Shown piece by piece: positions 1 through 8,327 of a stretch of 64,000 nucleotides of DNA (the first letter of the stretch is position 1; every line of letters starts with the position of its first letter). Both the position numbers and the translations under genes were made by a program. Under the pieces are notes generated by a model, which saw only the letters and a list, made by a program, of their open reading frames with translations, searched no databases and had not been told where the DNA came from. The DNA is from an uncultured Lachnospiraceae bacterium (GTDB lineage: Bacteria > Bacillota > Clostridia > Lachnospirales > Lachnospiraceae): assembly GCA_949840465.1 (NCBI GenBank), contig CATKXE010000007.1, positions 1-64,000 on the forward strand, written 5' to 3'.

Positions 1-53
1 GGATTCTTCTTTTTTGCTCTATAAAGGGGAAAAATCGCTATTTCCCGACAGCC

Positions 54-189
54 CCATTCCCGCGAAGCAACGAGCCAGGTGGACATGTTTTTGTATGTCC
101 ATTTGGCGACTGCCGCGAGGGGCACATACCCCGCGGCTTGCCGCGCTGGAAATTTGATGCCTGTCAGCTTGCTGCGGGGTATGTGACTG
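54..189 (+). repeat. Modular intergenic repeat copy 1 (hairpin module A 54-120 + module B 121-189)
   Basis: TTCCCGCGAAGCAACGAGCCAGGTGGACATG-TTTTT-GTATGTCCATTTGGCGACTGCCGCGAGG followed by CACATACCCCGC...GCGGGGTATGTG; nearly the same sequence at 22742-22877 and inverted at 33171-33356. Confidence 0.9.
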
Positions 190-206
190 AACTTCTGCGG
201 ATGCAG

Positions 207-1280
207 TTACATTGTGTCGATTTGAATGTCCCCGGCTTCTGCTTTCACCGTGACAACCCCTTTTCTCTTTCCCTGCGTCTGATAGGTGGCCTCGCCCCCG
301 GAAGAGGAATAAAAGCCTTCGGGCGCCTTGTCCGGTAGCCGGATCGAACCGTACTCTGTATGGGCGTCTATCGTATAATCTGAAAGTTCTTTGGGAAGGA
401 AAAGCTTTACATCCCCGTATTCGTTGCGGCAGGCGAGCGTATCCAATTTATCGGCCTCCAGAAGAAGCGTGCCGGACTGCAGCGTAAATTCCGTTGTATC
501 CGCAGAAAAAGCAGTGAGTTCTATATCGCCGTATTCATTTTCTGCAAGAAAGCTGTCACAGGTAAATGTGTCTGCCTCCAACTGGCCGGATTCTAATTTC
601 ACGTCTGTTTTTTTTGCAGAGGAATCCTTCAGTGTAACATCCCCGAAGTCGTTGACGATCAGAAGGTTGTCCGCGGTAAGCTGCTCGGCTTTCAGGCTGC
701 CGGATTCCAAAGTAAGTCTGGTATCTGCAAAGGAGACGTTCCTGAGCGTGATATTGCCGAACTCATTTTTAAGCTGGGCATCCTGAAACGCCATATGTTC
801 CACCGAGAGATCTCCACAGTCATTAAATACAAAGAGATCTTTCATGTCGTAGCCCTTTGGGATATACAGGTTAATGTACGGATGGAGGCTGCCGGTGGTA
901 GTGACGGAGAAGTTAAAAAAGTAGATGTTGCCGAAATGCGTATCCTTCTGTGTCAGGGTCAGGGTGTCTCCTGTCACATCAAAGGCCGGCTCTTTGTAAT
1001 CGCCGTCCAGCAGGTACTCCAGATAAAATTGCCCGTCCTCAGACGGCAGGATCCGGATGTCCGCATAGGATTCCACGGATAGCCTGATATGGGAGAAGGA
1101 GTCTGTCTTTGTTTTTTTCAAAGTGTAAGGCTCGTTCTGCCTGTAGGGGGAAGTGATCCCGTTTCTGGAAAAGGAAACGCCGGGACGGCCTCCGAACAGC
1201 ATCCCAATGCCTGTGAGGATGGCCCCTGCGATAATCAACAGCAGGGAAATATGGATCAGTTTTTTAGTATTTATTTTCAT
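207..1280 (-). CDS. DUF4097 family beta-strand repeat protein (N-terminal TM, repetitive beta-helix-like ectodomain)
   Basis: ORF 357 aa; N-terminal hydrophobic segment, repeated 'NEFGNITLRNVS..', 'NDFGDVTLKD', 'NEYGDIELTAF' units. Confidence 0.85.
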   Translation of the reverse strand: MKINTKKLIHISLLLIIAGAILTGIGMLFGGRPGVSFSRNGITSPYRQNEPYTLKKTKTDSFSHIRLSVESYADIRILPSEDGQFYLEYLLDGDYKEPAFDVTGDTLTLTQKDTHFGNIYFFNFSVTTTGSLHPYINLYIPKGYDMKDLFVFNDCGDLSVEHMAFQDAQLKNEFGNITLRNVSFADTRLTLESGSLKAEQLTADNLLIVNDFGDVTLKDSSAKKTDVKLESGQLEADTFTCDSFLAENEYGDIELTAFSADTTEFTLQSGTLLLEADKLDTLACRNEYGDVKLFLPKELSDYTIDAHTEYGSIRLPDKAPEGFYSSSGGEATYQTQGKRKGVVTVKAEAGDIQIDTM

Positions 1281-1860
1281 GTTTGCGCCCTCCTTTTGTG
1301 ATCGTTCCTAAAGAACGTGACATTTTCCGTAAAGTCCAGCGGCAGAAGAGGAAAGACCCATATAAAAAGAGGATCCCGGCTCCCAGTGTGAAAAGGCCCG
1401 CCCCGATGGTAGAAAGCCCATCGGAAAATGTGGAAAACAGAAGCGCCACGCCGCCTGCCACTGTGAGTACACCCCCTGCTGTAATGCCTGCCGCGGATAC
1501 AAAGAATGTAAAAATAAAGGCAAATACCGTGATGAGCAGGGCGAATATAACGCATACAAACGCCAGTAAAAGCGGCAGTGCAATGGGGGCGGCACAGACG
1601 CCGAGGATTCCGACCCAGACTGCGTGGAGCCCGCGCTTTACAGTCTTCGGAGGTTCCTGTATATTCTTCTCAGCCAGATCCATGATGAGATCCCGGGAAG
1701 CATCCTCCGGCGAACCCAAGTCGTGGACTGCCTCAGCCTCATGTTCCGGGCCTGCCTCGTTAAAATATTCTTCAAAATACTCCATGGCCCGGTCGAAATC
1801 TTCCCTTGGAAGACGCCTCAGATTGTGGGCCAGTGTTGTCATATACTCTGCTCTGGTCAT
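1264..1860 (-). CDS. DUF1700 (HAAS-type) membrane protein
   Basis: MTRAEYMTTLAHNLRRLPREDFDRAMEYFEEYFNEAG followed by several TM segments; start set at MTRAEYM rather than the upstream ORF start. Confidence 0.85.
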   Translation of the reverse strand: MTRAEYMTTLAHNLRRLPREDFDRAMEYFEEYFNEAGPEHEAEAVHDLGSPEDASRDLIMDLAEKNIQEPPKTVKRGLHAVWVGILGVCAAPIALPLLLAFVCVIFALLITVFAFIFTFFVSAAGITAGGVLTVAGGVALLFSTFSDGLSTIGAGLFTLGAGILFLYGSFLFCRWTLRKMSRSLGTITKGGRKHENKY

Positions 1861-2174
1861 GATGTGGTTCCTCCCTTCACAATGTCGTCGATGGTGGTCT
1901 TGTAGAGCTCCCATTCTCTGGAAAGTTCCTGTTGGTAGCCTCTGCCGGAGGCTGTGATGGTGTAGTACTTGCGGTTGCGTCCCTGGTATTGCTGGTCGTA
2001 GGTTTCTAAAAACCGCTGTTCCTGAAGGCGGCGCAGTACAGGATAGAGTGTGGAATCCTTGGTGTTGGCGGCACGTTTGATGATCTGGCTGATCTGGTAG
2101 CCGTAAGTATCAGATTTGGCGATTACGGACAGGACAAGCAGGTCAAACATCGGTGCATTCAGCGGAAACGTCAT
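1857..2174 (-). CDS. PadR family transcriptional regulator
   Basis: FDLLVLSVIAKSDTYGYQISQIIKR...STLYPVLRRLQEQRFLET...GRNRKYYTIT; start/stop overlap with the DUF1700 gene. Confidence 0.92.
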   Translation of the reverse strand: MTFPLNAPMFDLLVLSVIAKSDTYGYQISQIIKRAANTKDSTLYPVLRRLQEQRFLETYDQQYQGRNRKYYTITASGRGYQQELSREWELYKTTIDDIVKGGTTS

Positions 2175-2296
2175 GATATCAGTCCTTTCTATATATATAA
2201 TTCAATTATATATACTTCATAAGTATATATTTGATTTAAATATATTGTATAGTGTATAATATATTTTGTCAATACAGATATGCAAAAAAATTTGAG

Positions 2297-2346
2297 AAAA
2301 ACAGAAACAGGACTGCGGAATCAAAACGCAGCCCTGTTTCTGTTTT
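2297..2346. terminator. Bidirectional rho-independent terminator 3' of aroB
   Basis: AAAACAGAAACAGGaCTGCG...CGCAGcCCTGTTTCTGTTTT. Confidence 0.8.
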
Positions 2347-2372
2347 ATAGTACGGAAATTGTATAAAATGCG

Positions 2373-3434
2373 TTATACCACTACGGGCTCCGCACCCTGA
2401 AAGAACCCGAGATCAGCCGCCCAGACATAGCTGTCCCCAATTTCATGAAGTAATACAACATTCAAATGGTTGTTCAGGTTCTTTTTATCCAATGTGATTG
2501 CCCCCGTTAGTTCAGAGAGGGCAATTTTGCACGCAGAAGGCAGCCCATATGCAGTAAGCACCTCCCTGATCGATTCTGCGCAGCCTTTGGGAGTCAGCCC
2601 CTTTTCCTCTGCAATTCTGGTGATCTGGTACATCCCGATGGCAACGGCCTCTCCGTGGCTTTCGCGCTCATAATGGAAATACTGTTCAATCGTATGGGCG
2701 AGAGTATGCCCAAAGTTCAGCAGCATCCGCTCCCCGGTATCGAACTGGTCTTTTTCCACGACAATCCGTTTGATATCGACACAGCGGCAGATGACAGAGG
2801 CAAGTTCCTCTTTTAATTGTTCAAAACAGGCATGCTGCTGCAGGGTGCGGAACAGGGATGCATCTTTGATACAGCCATATTTAATGACCTCCCCCATGCC
2901 GTCATGGATAAAACGTTCCGGCAGGGTATCCAGTACATCCGGGTCAATCAGGACCAGGCGGGGATGATAAAAAGCGCCTACAAGGTTTTTTCCCTGCGGA
3001 AGGTCTACCGCGGTTTTTCCGCCCACGGAAGAGTCAACCTGAGCCAGCAGGGATGTGGGAATCTGTACCAGCTTTACCCCGCGAAGGAAACTGGCGGCCG
3101 CAAATCCGGCAAGGTCGCCGATGACGCCGCCGCCCAGGGCGATAATCAGGTCGCTCCGTGAGATTTTTGCATCCAGCAGAGCGGTGTAGATTTGCGGAAG
3201 CGTCTGGAAGCTTTTGGTCTGCTCTCCGTGGGGGAGGACCAGAGTATGGCATTCAAAGGAAGACAAAGTGTCAAGCAGTATCCGGCCATACAGAGGATAT
3301 ACCCTGTCGTCCGAGATGACCATGACCCTCCTGCCCCGGAATACTTGGGAAATATAACTTCCGGCATCTTTTAAAATGCCGTTTTCAATATAGATCGGGT
3401 AACTCGTTTGCTTTAGGTCAACTGTCAATTTCAT
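2373..3434 (-). CDS. aroB: 3-dehydroquinate synthase
   Basis: Conserved GGGVIGDLAGFAAASFLRGV, QIPTSLLAQVDSSVGGKTAVD, LNFGHTLAHTIE motifs. Confidence 0.97.
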   Translation of the reverse strand: MKLTVDLKQTSYPIYIENGILKDAGSYISQVFRGRRVMVISDDRVYPLYGRILLDTLSSFECHTLVLPHGEQTKSFQTLPQIYTALLDAKISRSDLIIALGGGVIGDLAGFAAASFLRGVKLVQIPTSLLAQVDSSVGGKTAVDLPQGKNLVGAFYHPRLVLIDPDVLDTLPERFIHDGMGEVIKYGCIKDASLFRTLQQHACFEQLKEELASVICRCVDIKRIVVEKDQFDTGERMLLNFGHTLAHTIEQYFHYERESHGEAVAIGMYQITRIAEEKGLTPKGCAESIREVLTAYGLPSACKIALSELTGAITLDKKNLNNHLNVVLLHEIGDSYVWAADLGFFQGAEPVVV

Positions 3435-3656
3435 AATGGATTCTCCTGATTATTTTTTACCCTGATTATACCAAAAAGCAATTTCCGTGTAAAGCCGGGC
3501 AGCGAAGGGTTCTGGACAGTCCCTTAGATTGCTCTTGCCGGATTACGGAGAGCGTGTTAAACTGATGTACAGAGCCGCAGGGCCGGCAGGCTTCAAATGG
3601 ACGCGCCGCCGGATTTTATCCCTGCAGTCTGCAAATCTGGAAGATAAGGAGCAAGG

Positions 3657-4214
3657 ATGATAATGATGAAAAAAAAGCTGGATCGGTACAATTTTGATAA
3701 GATCAGCGACAGGATGTCGCAGAAGTACGGAACGCTCCCAAAAGGAGGAGAAGAGGACTATACGACGCTGCTCTTCCCCATGGAATCGAATTTGCTCAAG
3801 CTTCACCGGGAAGATGCCAGGAGAGACAGCCGGAAGGCCATTGAGGCAATCCATATCTGCCTGCTGACCGTCAACGGGTATCTGAACGATATAGAGTATG
3901 ATTTCGGCATCTTTTTGTCCGGGGAAAATAAGGCTCTGGCAAAAGGGCTGCTGATGGGCTTTGACCCGTTTACGAATGAGGAGATCAGGGAGGCTTTGAA
4001 GGATACATACGATCTGGATTCAAAGGAAGGGATGGAAGCCTATTTCAGAGAACCGGTGATGTGCCTGCTGAGACTGGAGAAGTCCATTGAGATGTGGCTC
4101 AGGGCACGGGGAAACGACGGGTATTTCCAGTACATCGAAGATCTCATGGGAGATACCGTGAAACGTGATTTGGAAATGAATTATGCGGTTCTGGCAAAAG
4201 AGGAAGAGGAGTAA
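3657..4214 (+). CDS. Hypothetical protein (185 aa, soluble, acidic)
   Basis: Open frame with AGATAAGGAGCAAGG-type RBS upstream; no family recognised. Confidence 0.7.
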   Translation: MIMMKKKLDRYNFDKISDRMSQKYGTLPKGGEEDYTTLLFPMESNLLKLHREDARRDSRKAIEAIHICLLTVNGYLNDIEYDFGIFLSGENKALAKGLLMGFDPFTNEEIREALKDTYDLDSKEGMEAYFREPVMCLLRLEKSIEMWLRARGNDGYFQYIEDLMGDTVKRDLEMNYAVLAKEEEE

Positions 4215-4248
4215 AGCATTTTTTTTGCCGCCGTTTGTATCCGCCGTA

Positions 4249-4318
4249 TCCCGCGAAGCAGCCACCGAAACAGAGTGTACGCCAAATACCCCGCAGATTG
4301 CCGCGGGGTATTTGACTT
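4249..4318 (+). repeat. Modular intergenic repeat copy 2 (5' end of A, tail of C, short B hairpin)
   Basis: ATCCCGCGAAGCAGCC-ACCGAAACAGAGTGTACGCC-AAATACCCCGCagattGCCGCGGGGTATTTGAC; lies between convergent genes. Confidence 0.8.
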
Positions 4319-4341
4319 CACGGTATCAACAGGCCCGTGTA

Positions 4342-5202
4342 TCAGGAGAGGCGTTTCATATAAATATGCTCCAGTATATTGATCAGGGCGTACAGGAACA
4401 TTGCCATGATGCAGAGGAGGACGATGGACATCAGGAGCCAATCCATTTTAAATACCTGGCTGGAATAAATGATCAGATATCCGAGCCCGCTCCTTGCCGC
4501 CAAAAATTCCCCGATTACAACGCCTACCAGGCACAGCCCGATATTCACCTTCATATTGCTGATGATGGCGGGGATGGAGCTTGGCAGGACGACTTTGGTG
4601 AGTGCATGCCACTGATTGCCGCGCAGGGTATAGATCAGCTTAATCTTTTCCGGGTCTACGCCGACGAAGCTGGTATACAGGTTCAGGATGCTCCCGAAGA
4701 TGGCCACCGACATCCCGGCCACGATGATCGTGGTCTGGGTGGCGCCGAGCCAAACGATGAGAAGGGGCGCAAGGGCGGACTTCGGAAGGCTGTTGAGCAC
4801 CACCAGATAGGGATCCAGAATTTCCGAGAGCTTGCTGCTGCACCAGAGCAGGACGGCGGCCAGGATGCTTACAGCCGTCGTCAGCAGGAAGCTTGCAATC
4901 GTTTCATACAGGGTGCTCCACAGGTGCAGGAAGATGCTTTTGTCCTTTACCATTTCCCAGAAGCATAAGAAGATGCGGGAGGGGCTGCTGAATATGAAAG
5001 AATCAATGATTCCTGTATTGGCGGTAAATTCCCATAAAAAAAGAAAAGCCAGCAGGATTGCGGCGCGCGAGGCACGGACGATACGCCGGTGCTTTTTTCG
5101 GCTGTGAAGGTAATTTTGCTGCCCTGCGGAAAGTTCCGGCAGGCCTTCCCGGTTTCGAGGCAGACCGGGCGTTTTTTGGAGGCCATTATAGATTTCAGGC
5201 AT
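4342..5202 (-). CDS. ABC transporter permease (SsuC/TauC-like)
   Basis: Six-TM BPD permease; 'SSIPAIISNMKVNIGLCLVGVVIGEFLAARSGLGYLI' EAA-loop-like region; start taken at MPEIYNG. Confidence 0.88.
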   Translation of the reverse strand: MPEIYNGLQKTPGLPRNREGLPELSAGQQNYLHSRKKHRRIVRASRAAILLAFLFLWEFTANTGIIDSFIFSSPSRIFLCFWEMVKDKSIFLHLWSTLYETIASFLLTTAVSILAAVLLWCSSKLSEILDPYLVVLNSLPKSALAPLLIVWLGATQTTIIVAGMSVAIFGSILNLYTSFVGVDPEKIKLIYTLRGNQWHALTKVVLPSSIPAIISNMKVNIGLCLVGVVIGEFLAARSGLGYLIIYSSQVFKMDWLLMSIVLLCIMAMFLYALINILEHIYMKRLS

Positions 5203-5962
5203 GGGTATCCAGCTCCTTCCAGATGAGATTGAAATAATGCTTAAATTCCGGTGCATTGCGCCGGCACATGGGGGTATCTTCTTCCAGCTCGAATGAAACG
5301 GCCACTTCTTTTGCGATGGAGGCAGGGCGCGGGGACAGGATGATGACCCGGTCGGCGAGGCTCACGGCCTCGGAAAGGTCGTGGGTTACGAGGATGGCGG
5401 TTTTATGGGCGTCCCGCAGGATCTTCCCGATGTCGTTGCAGACAGACAGCCGGGTCTGGTAATCCAGAGCGGAAAAGGGTTCGTCTAAAAGCAGGATGTC
5501 CGGATCAAGCACCAGAGTCCGGATCAGGGCGGCTCTCTGACGCATGCCGCCGGACAGCTCGGAGGGCTTTGCGTGTTCGAACTGCTTCAGACCGTACAAA
5601 TCCAGAAGCTCATGGGCATGCCCTTTTGCCCTGGCAGAAAGCATGTGCTGGATCTCCAGCCCCAGAAGGACGTTGTGATAGACCGTGCGCCATTCAAATA
5701 GATGGTCATGCTGCAGCATATACCCGATGTTGGTGGTGCTGTCCCTGAGATATTTCCCGTTAAGTTTTATCAGTCCTTTTTCCGGCCCGATGAGGCCGCA
5801 GATGATGGAAAGCAGCGTGGATTTGCCGCATCCGGAGGGTCCGACGATGGCGACAAACTCTCCGGGAAATACAGAGAATGAGATATCTGTCAGTGCTTTG
5901 GTTTCTCCTTCCAGGTTGTGGTATGCATAATTGATATTTTTAAGTTCCAGTATTGGTTCCAT
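5195..5962 (-). CDS. ABC transporter ATP-binding protein (SsuB/TauB-like)
   Basis: Walker A GPSGCGKST, signature LSGGMRQRAA, Walker B ILLLDEPFSALD. Confidence 0.93.
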   Translation of the reverse strand: MEPILELKNINYAYHNLEGETKALTDISFSVFPGEFVAIVGPSGCGKSTLLSIICGLIGPEKGLIKLNGKYLRDSTTNIGYMLQHDHLFEWRTVYHNVLLGLEIQHMLSARAKGHAHELLDLYGLKQFEHAKPSELSGGMRQRAALIRTLVLDPDILLLDEPFSALDYQTRLSVCNDIGKILRDAHKTAILVTHDLSEAVSLADRVIILSPRPASIAKEVAVSFELEEDTPMCRRNAPEFKHYFNLIWKELDTHA

Positions 5963-6100
5963 GCAGACACTCCATTCATTAGATATATATTACTTTATGA
6001 GAAAAAAACAGATAGGTGCATGGGACGGGGGATTCCAGAGGCTCATGCCGGGGTCCGTCATATGGGAAAAGGGCGCCCCCCGGGTGGATGGGAGAAATCA

Positions 6101-6130
6101 AACGAGGAGGATCCGATGATCCTCCTCGTT
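6101..6130. terminator. Rho-independent terminator 3' of the DUF4179 gene
   Basis: AACGAGGAGGATCcgatGATCCTCCTCGTT perfect inverted repeat. Confidence 0.7.
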
Positions 6131-6146
6131 GCTGCAGTCCAGATAG

Positions 6147-7646
6147 CTACTGTTCCACTTTGACATAGACATATTTGTTTCCGCCTTCGGGAACCGGCCA
6201 TCCGCCGTATCCAGAATAGAACTGGAAAAATGTGTCCCCCAGCCTGTCCTCATCCACCACATAGGCAAGGGTGTATTCCATCTCTTCTCCGGGTTCCATA
6301 GGGACAAAATGAGAGTGTGTCAGGCGCTGCATTCCTTCTGTATAGTACATTTTGTCAAAATACACCGGGGATCCGAACTGCAGGTTATATCCTTCATTTG
6401 CCGGATAGTATTCATTGCCTTCCGTATAATTATGAAGGTATTTTCCGTTGGCGTCTTTTTCCAGATATTTCACATACGGGCATACACATACCTCAAAATC
6501 ATCATAGGGATTGACGTCGTTGTTATTTTTCACCTTCATATGCACCACTACAAATTTGGAATCCACGGTCTCCACTGTCGGTTTTGCCGTGGAATTTCCC
6601 GTTTCATCTAATGGAAATTTGAAGCGTTCGTGAGGTTTCAGGCTGCCGTCTTCATTGATCCAGCTTACCATGGATTCTTCATAGTCCGGATAGTTTTCGA
6701 TCGGGAATTCTGAATCGGGGAGGGCGTCTTTGATTTCCACGGATTCGACTGTATAGCGGATATCATCCGGTTTTATCCCGCTTTCTGCCTCGGTAAACGG
6801 TATTTTCAACTCTTCTCCTATGGAAAAGAAATTATTGTCCGCCAGCGGCTCGGGTTTCATTTCATCTTCGATTCTTTCTTTTTCCAGTTCACGCTCCGCC
6901 AGCATGCGTTCGATTTCCGCATCCGTTTTATAAGGAACCGTGGAATCCAAAACGCGGATATCCAATCCCTCTGCAATCCTGACTGTCTCTTCCATCGGAA
7001 GATGGCTGTTCATATTGAAGACCTGTACAAGATATCCTTCGTCTTCATTGAACAGCATTGCGTCCACGGTATTTTTATCACTGTCTACATAAGCGCTTTC
7101 GGACAGGAACAGTGCGACTTTCATACCGTTGATCCGGAGTTCTTGTTTCAGGTTTTCTTCTTTCATCCCATGGGTCAGCAGATCGGTGTCTCCCAGACGG
7201 ATCTGTTCGTCCAGTTCAGCGGCGTTTGATGCGACAATCGAGATCGTGCCGCCTGTTTCGGCATTATGCCATTTTCCGCCCCAGGCGGAATTTTCGTCGC
7301 CCAATTCATAACCCGCCGGCAGATAGGTGGGAGTCACCTCAATTTCATGCGCCGGATGTTCATGGTCTATTGTAAGGTTATAGGTGATGCTTTCCTCACC
7401 TTTCACAAGGTTTGCCGACAAAAACTTATTTGCCGCCAGTACTGCCAGGGATGAGCCGGCCGCCAGCACTGCGGCTGCCGCCAGTACGCGTAACGCCTTC
7501 CGTTTTATGAAAAATGTACGTTTTTTTGTCGTTTGGATACCCAGTTTTTCGTATGCATCCTGCATGCCGAGACTGATTTTCTCCGGAATGACCAGTTCCT
7601 GTTTCAAAATTCTTGCCATTTCCTGCTCTGAATATGTTTTTTTCAT
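6147..7646 (-). CDS. DUF4179 domain-containing anti-sigma-like membrane protein
   Basis: N-terminal cytosolic region, single TM (ALRVLAAAAVLAAGSSLAVLA), extracellular domain; directly downstream of an ECF-like sigma gene. Confidence 0.8.
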   Translation of the reverse strand: MKKTYSEQEMARILKQELVIPEKISLGMQDAYEKLGIQTTKKRTFFIKRKALRVLAAAAVLAAGSSLAVLAANKFLSANLVKGEESITYNLTIDHEHPAHEIEVTPTYLPAGYELGDENSAWGGKWHNAETGGTISIVASNAAELDEQIRLGDTDLLTHGMKEENLKQELRINGMKVALFLSESAYVDSDKNTVDAMLFNEDEGYLVQVFNMNSHLPMEETVRIAEGLDIRVLDSTVPYKTDAEIERMLAERELEKERIEDEMKPEPLADNNFFSIGEELKIPFTEAESGIKPDDIRYTVESVEIKDALPDSEFPIENYPDYEESMVSWINEDGSLKPHERFKFPLDETGNSTAKPTVETVDSKFVVVHMKVKNNNDVNPYDDFEVCVCPYVKYLEKDANGKYLHNYTEGNEYYPANEGYNLQFGSPVYFDKMYYTEGMQRLTHSHFVPMEPGEEMEYTLAYVVDEDRLGDTFFQFYSGYGGWPVPEGGNKYVYVKVEQ

Positions 7647-7684
7647 GTTCTGCCTCCTTTTTTGTTCCCGCGAACCAGAATTTT

Positions 7685-8218
7685 TCAGCGGGCGATCTGC
7701 CTTTGCCCGATGGGCCGTGCCGGTTCAAACCGGTATTCCCGGGCGAGCTGTTTCCGGCCCCGGGAAAGCCTGGTCTTCACGGTATTTTCTTCCAGTTCCA
7801 GTATCTGCGCGATTTCCCGGATTTTAAATCCTTCTACATAATGCAGGATCAAAATGATGCGGTATTTTTCGTCCAGAGAATTTAGCAGTTCATAAAATTC
7901 ATAATTTTCCAGTGACACACAAGTCCCCCCTTGTTCCGGCAGTTGTCCGGTGGGCGCTTCCCTTCGGCCGGCATTTAAGATATCGATGCATTTGTTGATC
8001 AGGATCCGGATCAGCCAGGTCTTAAAAAACTGTTCGTTCTTTAAGGTTTCCAGCTTTTCATAGCAAGCCAGAACCGTCTCCTGGATTGCATCGGCAATAT
8101 CGTCGTCTGAACGCAGATAGCTTCGGGCAACTTTGTACATCGTAAGCTTCTGACTTTCCATTAATTCGACAAAGGCATCATTATCATGCCGTTTGGCCTT
8201 TTTTACTAAAAATCTCAT
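7685..8218 (-). CDS. RNA polymerase sigma-70/ECF-family sigma factor
   Basis: YLRSDDDIADAIQETVLACYEKLETLKNEQFFKTWLIRILINKCID and region 4 'LHYVEGFKIREIAQILELEENTVKTRLSRGRKQL'; start at MRFLVKK. Confidence 0.93.
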   Translation of the reverse strand: MRFLVKKAKRHDNDAFVELMESQKLTMYKVARSYLRSDDDIADAIQETVLACYEKLETLKNEQFFKTWLIRILINKCIDILNAGRREAPTGQLPEQGGTCVSLENYEFYELLNSLDEKYRIILILHYVEGFKIREIAQILELEENTVKTRLSRGRKQLAREYRFEPARPIGQRQIAR

Positions 8219-8327
8219 GGAAAAAACCTCCTTGCTCTTCCTTTGTTCTGGCGCCTTACATTTATTAGACAAACAAAAGTGTCAAATGGTTTCACCCAGG
8301 GCAAAAAAATTTCAGGCCGAAAACGGG

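Noticed and set aside
54-189. Repeat copies considered as CRISPR repeats or an IS end
   Set aside because: No regular spacer array; no transposase ORF adjacent to any copy; structure is hairpin-modular.
1283-1957. 224-aa plus-strand ORF over DUF1700/PadR
   Set aside because: Antisense to two coupled, recognisable genes.
4183-4968. 261-aa plus-strand ORF overlapping the ABC permease
   Set aside because: Runs through repeat copy 2 and the antisense of a clear permease gene; composition not protein-like.
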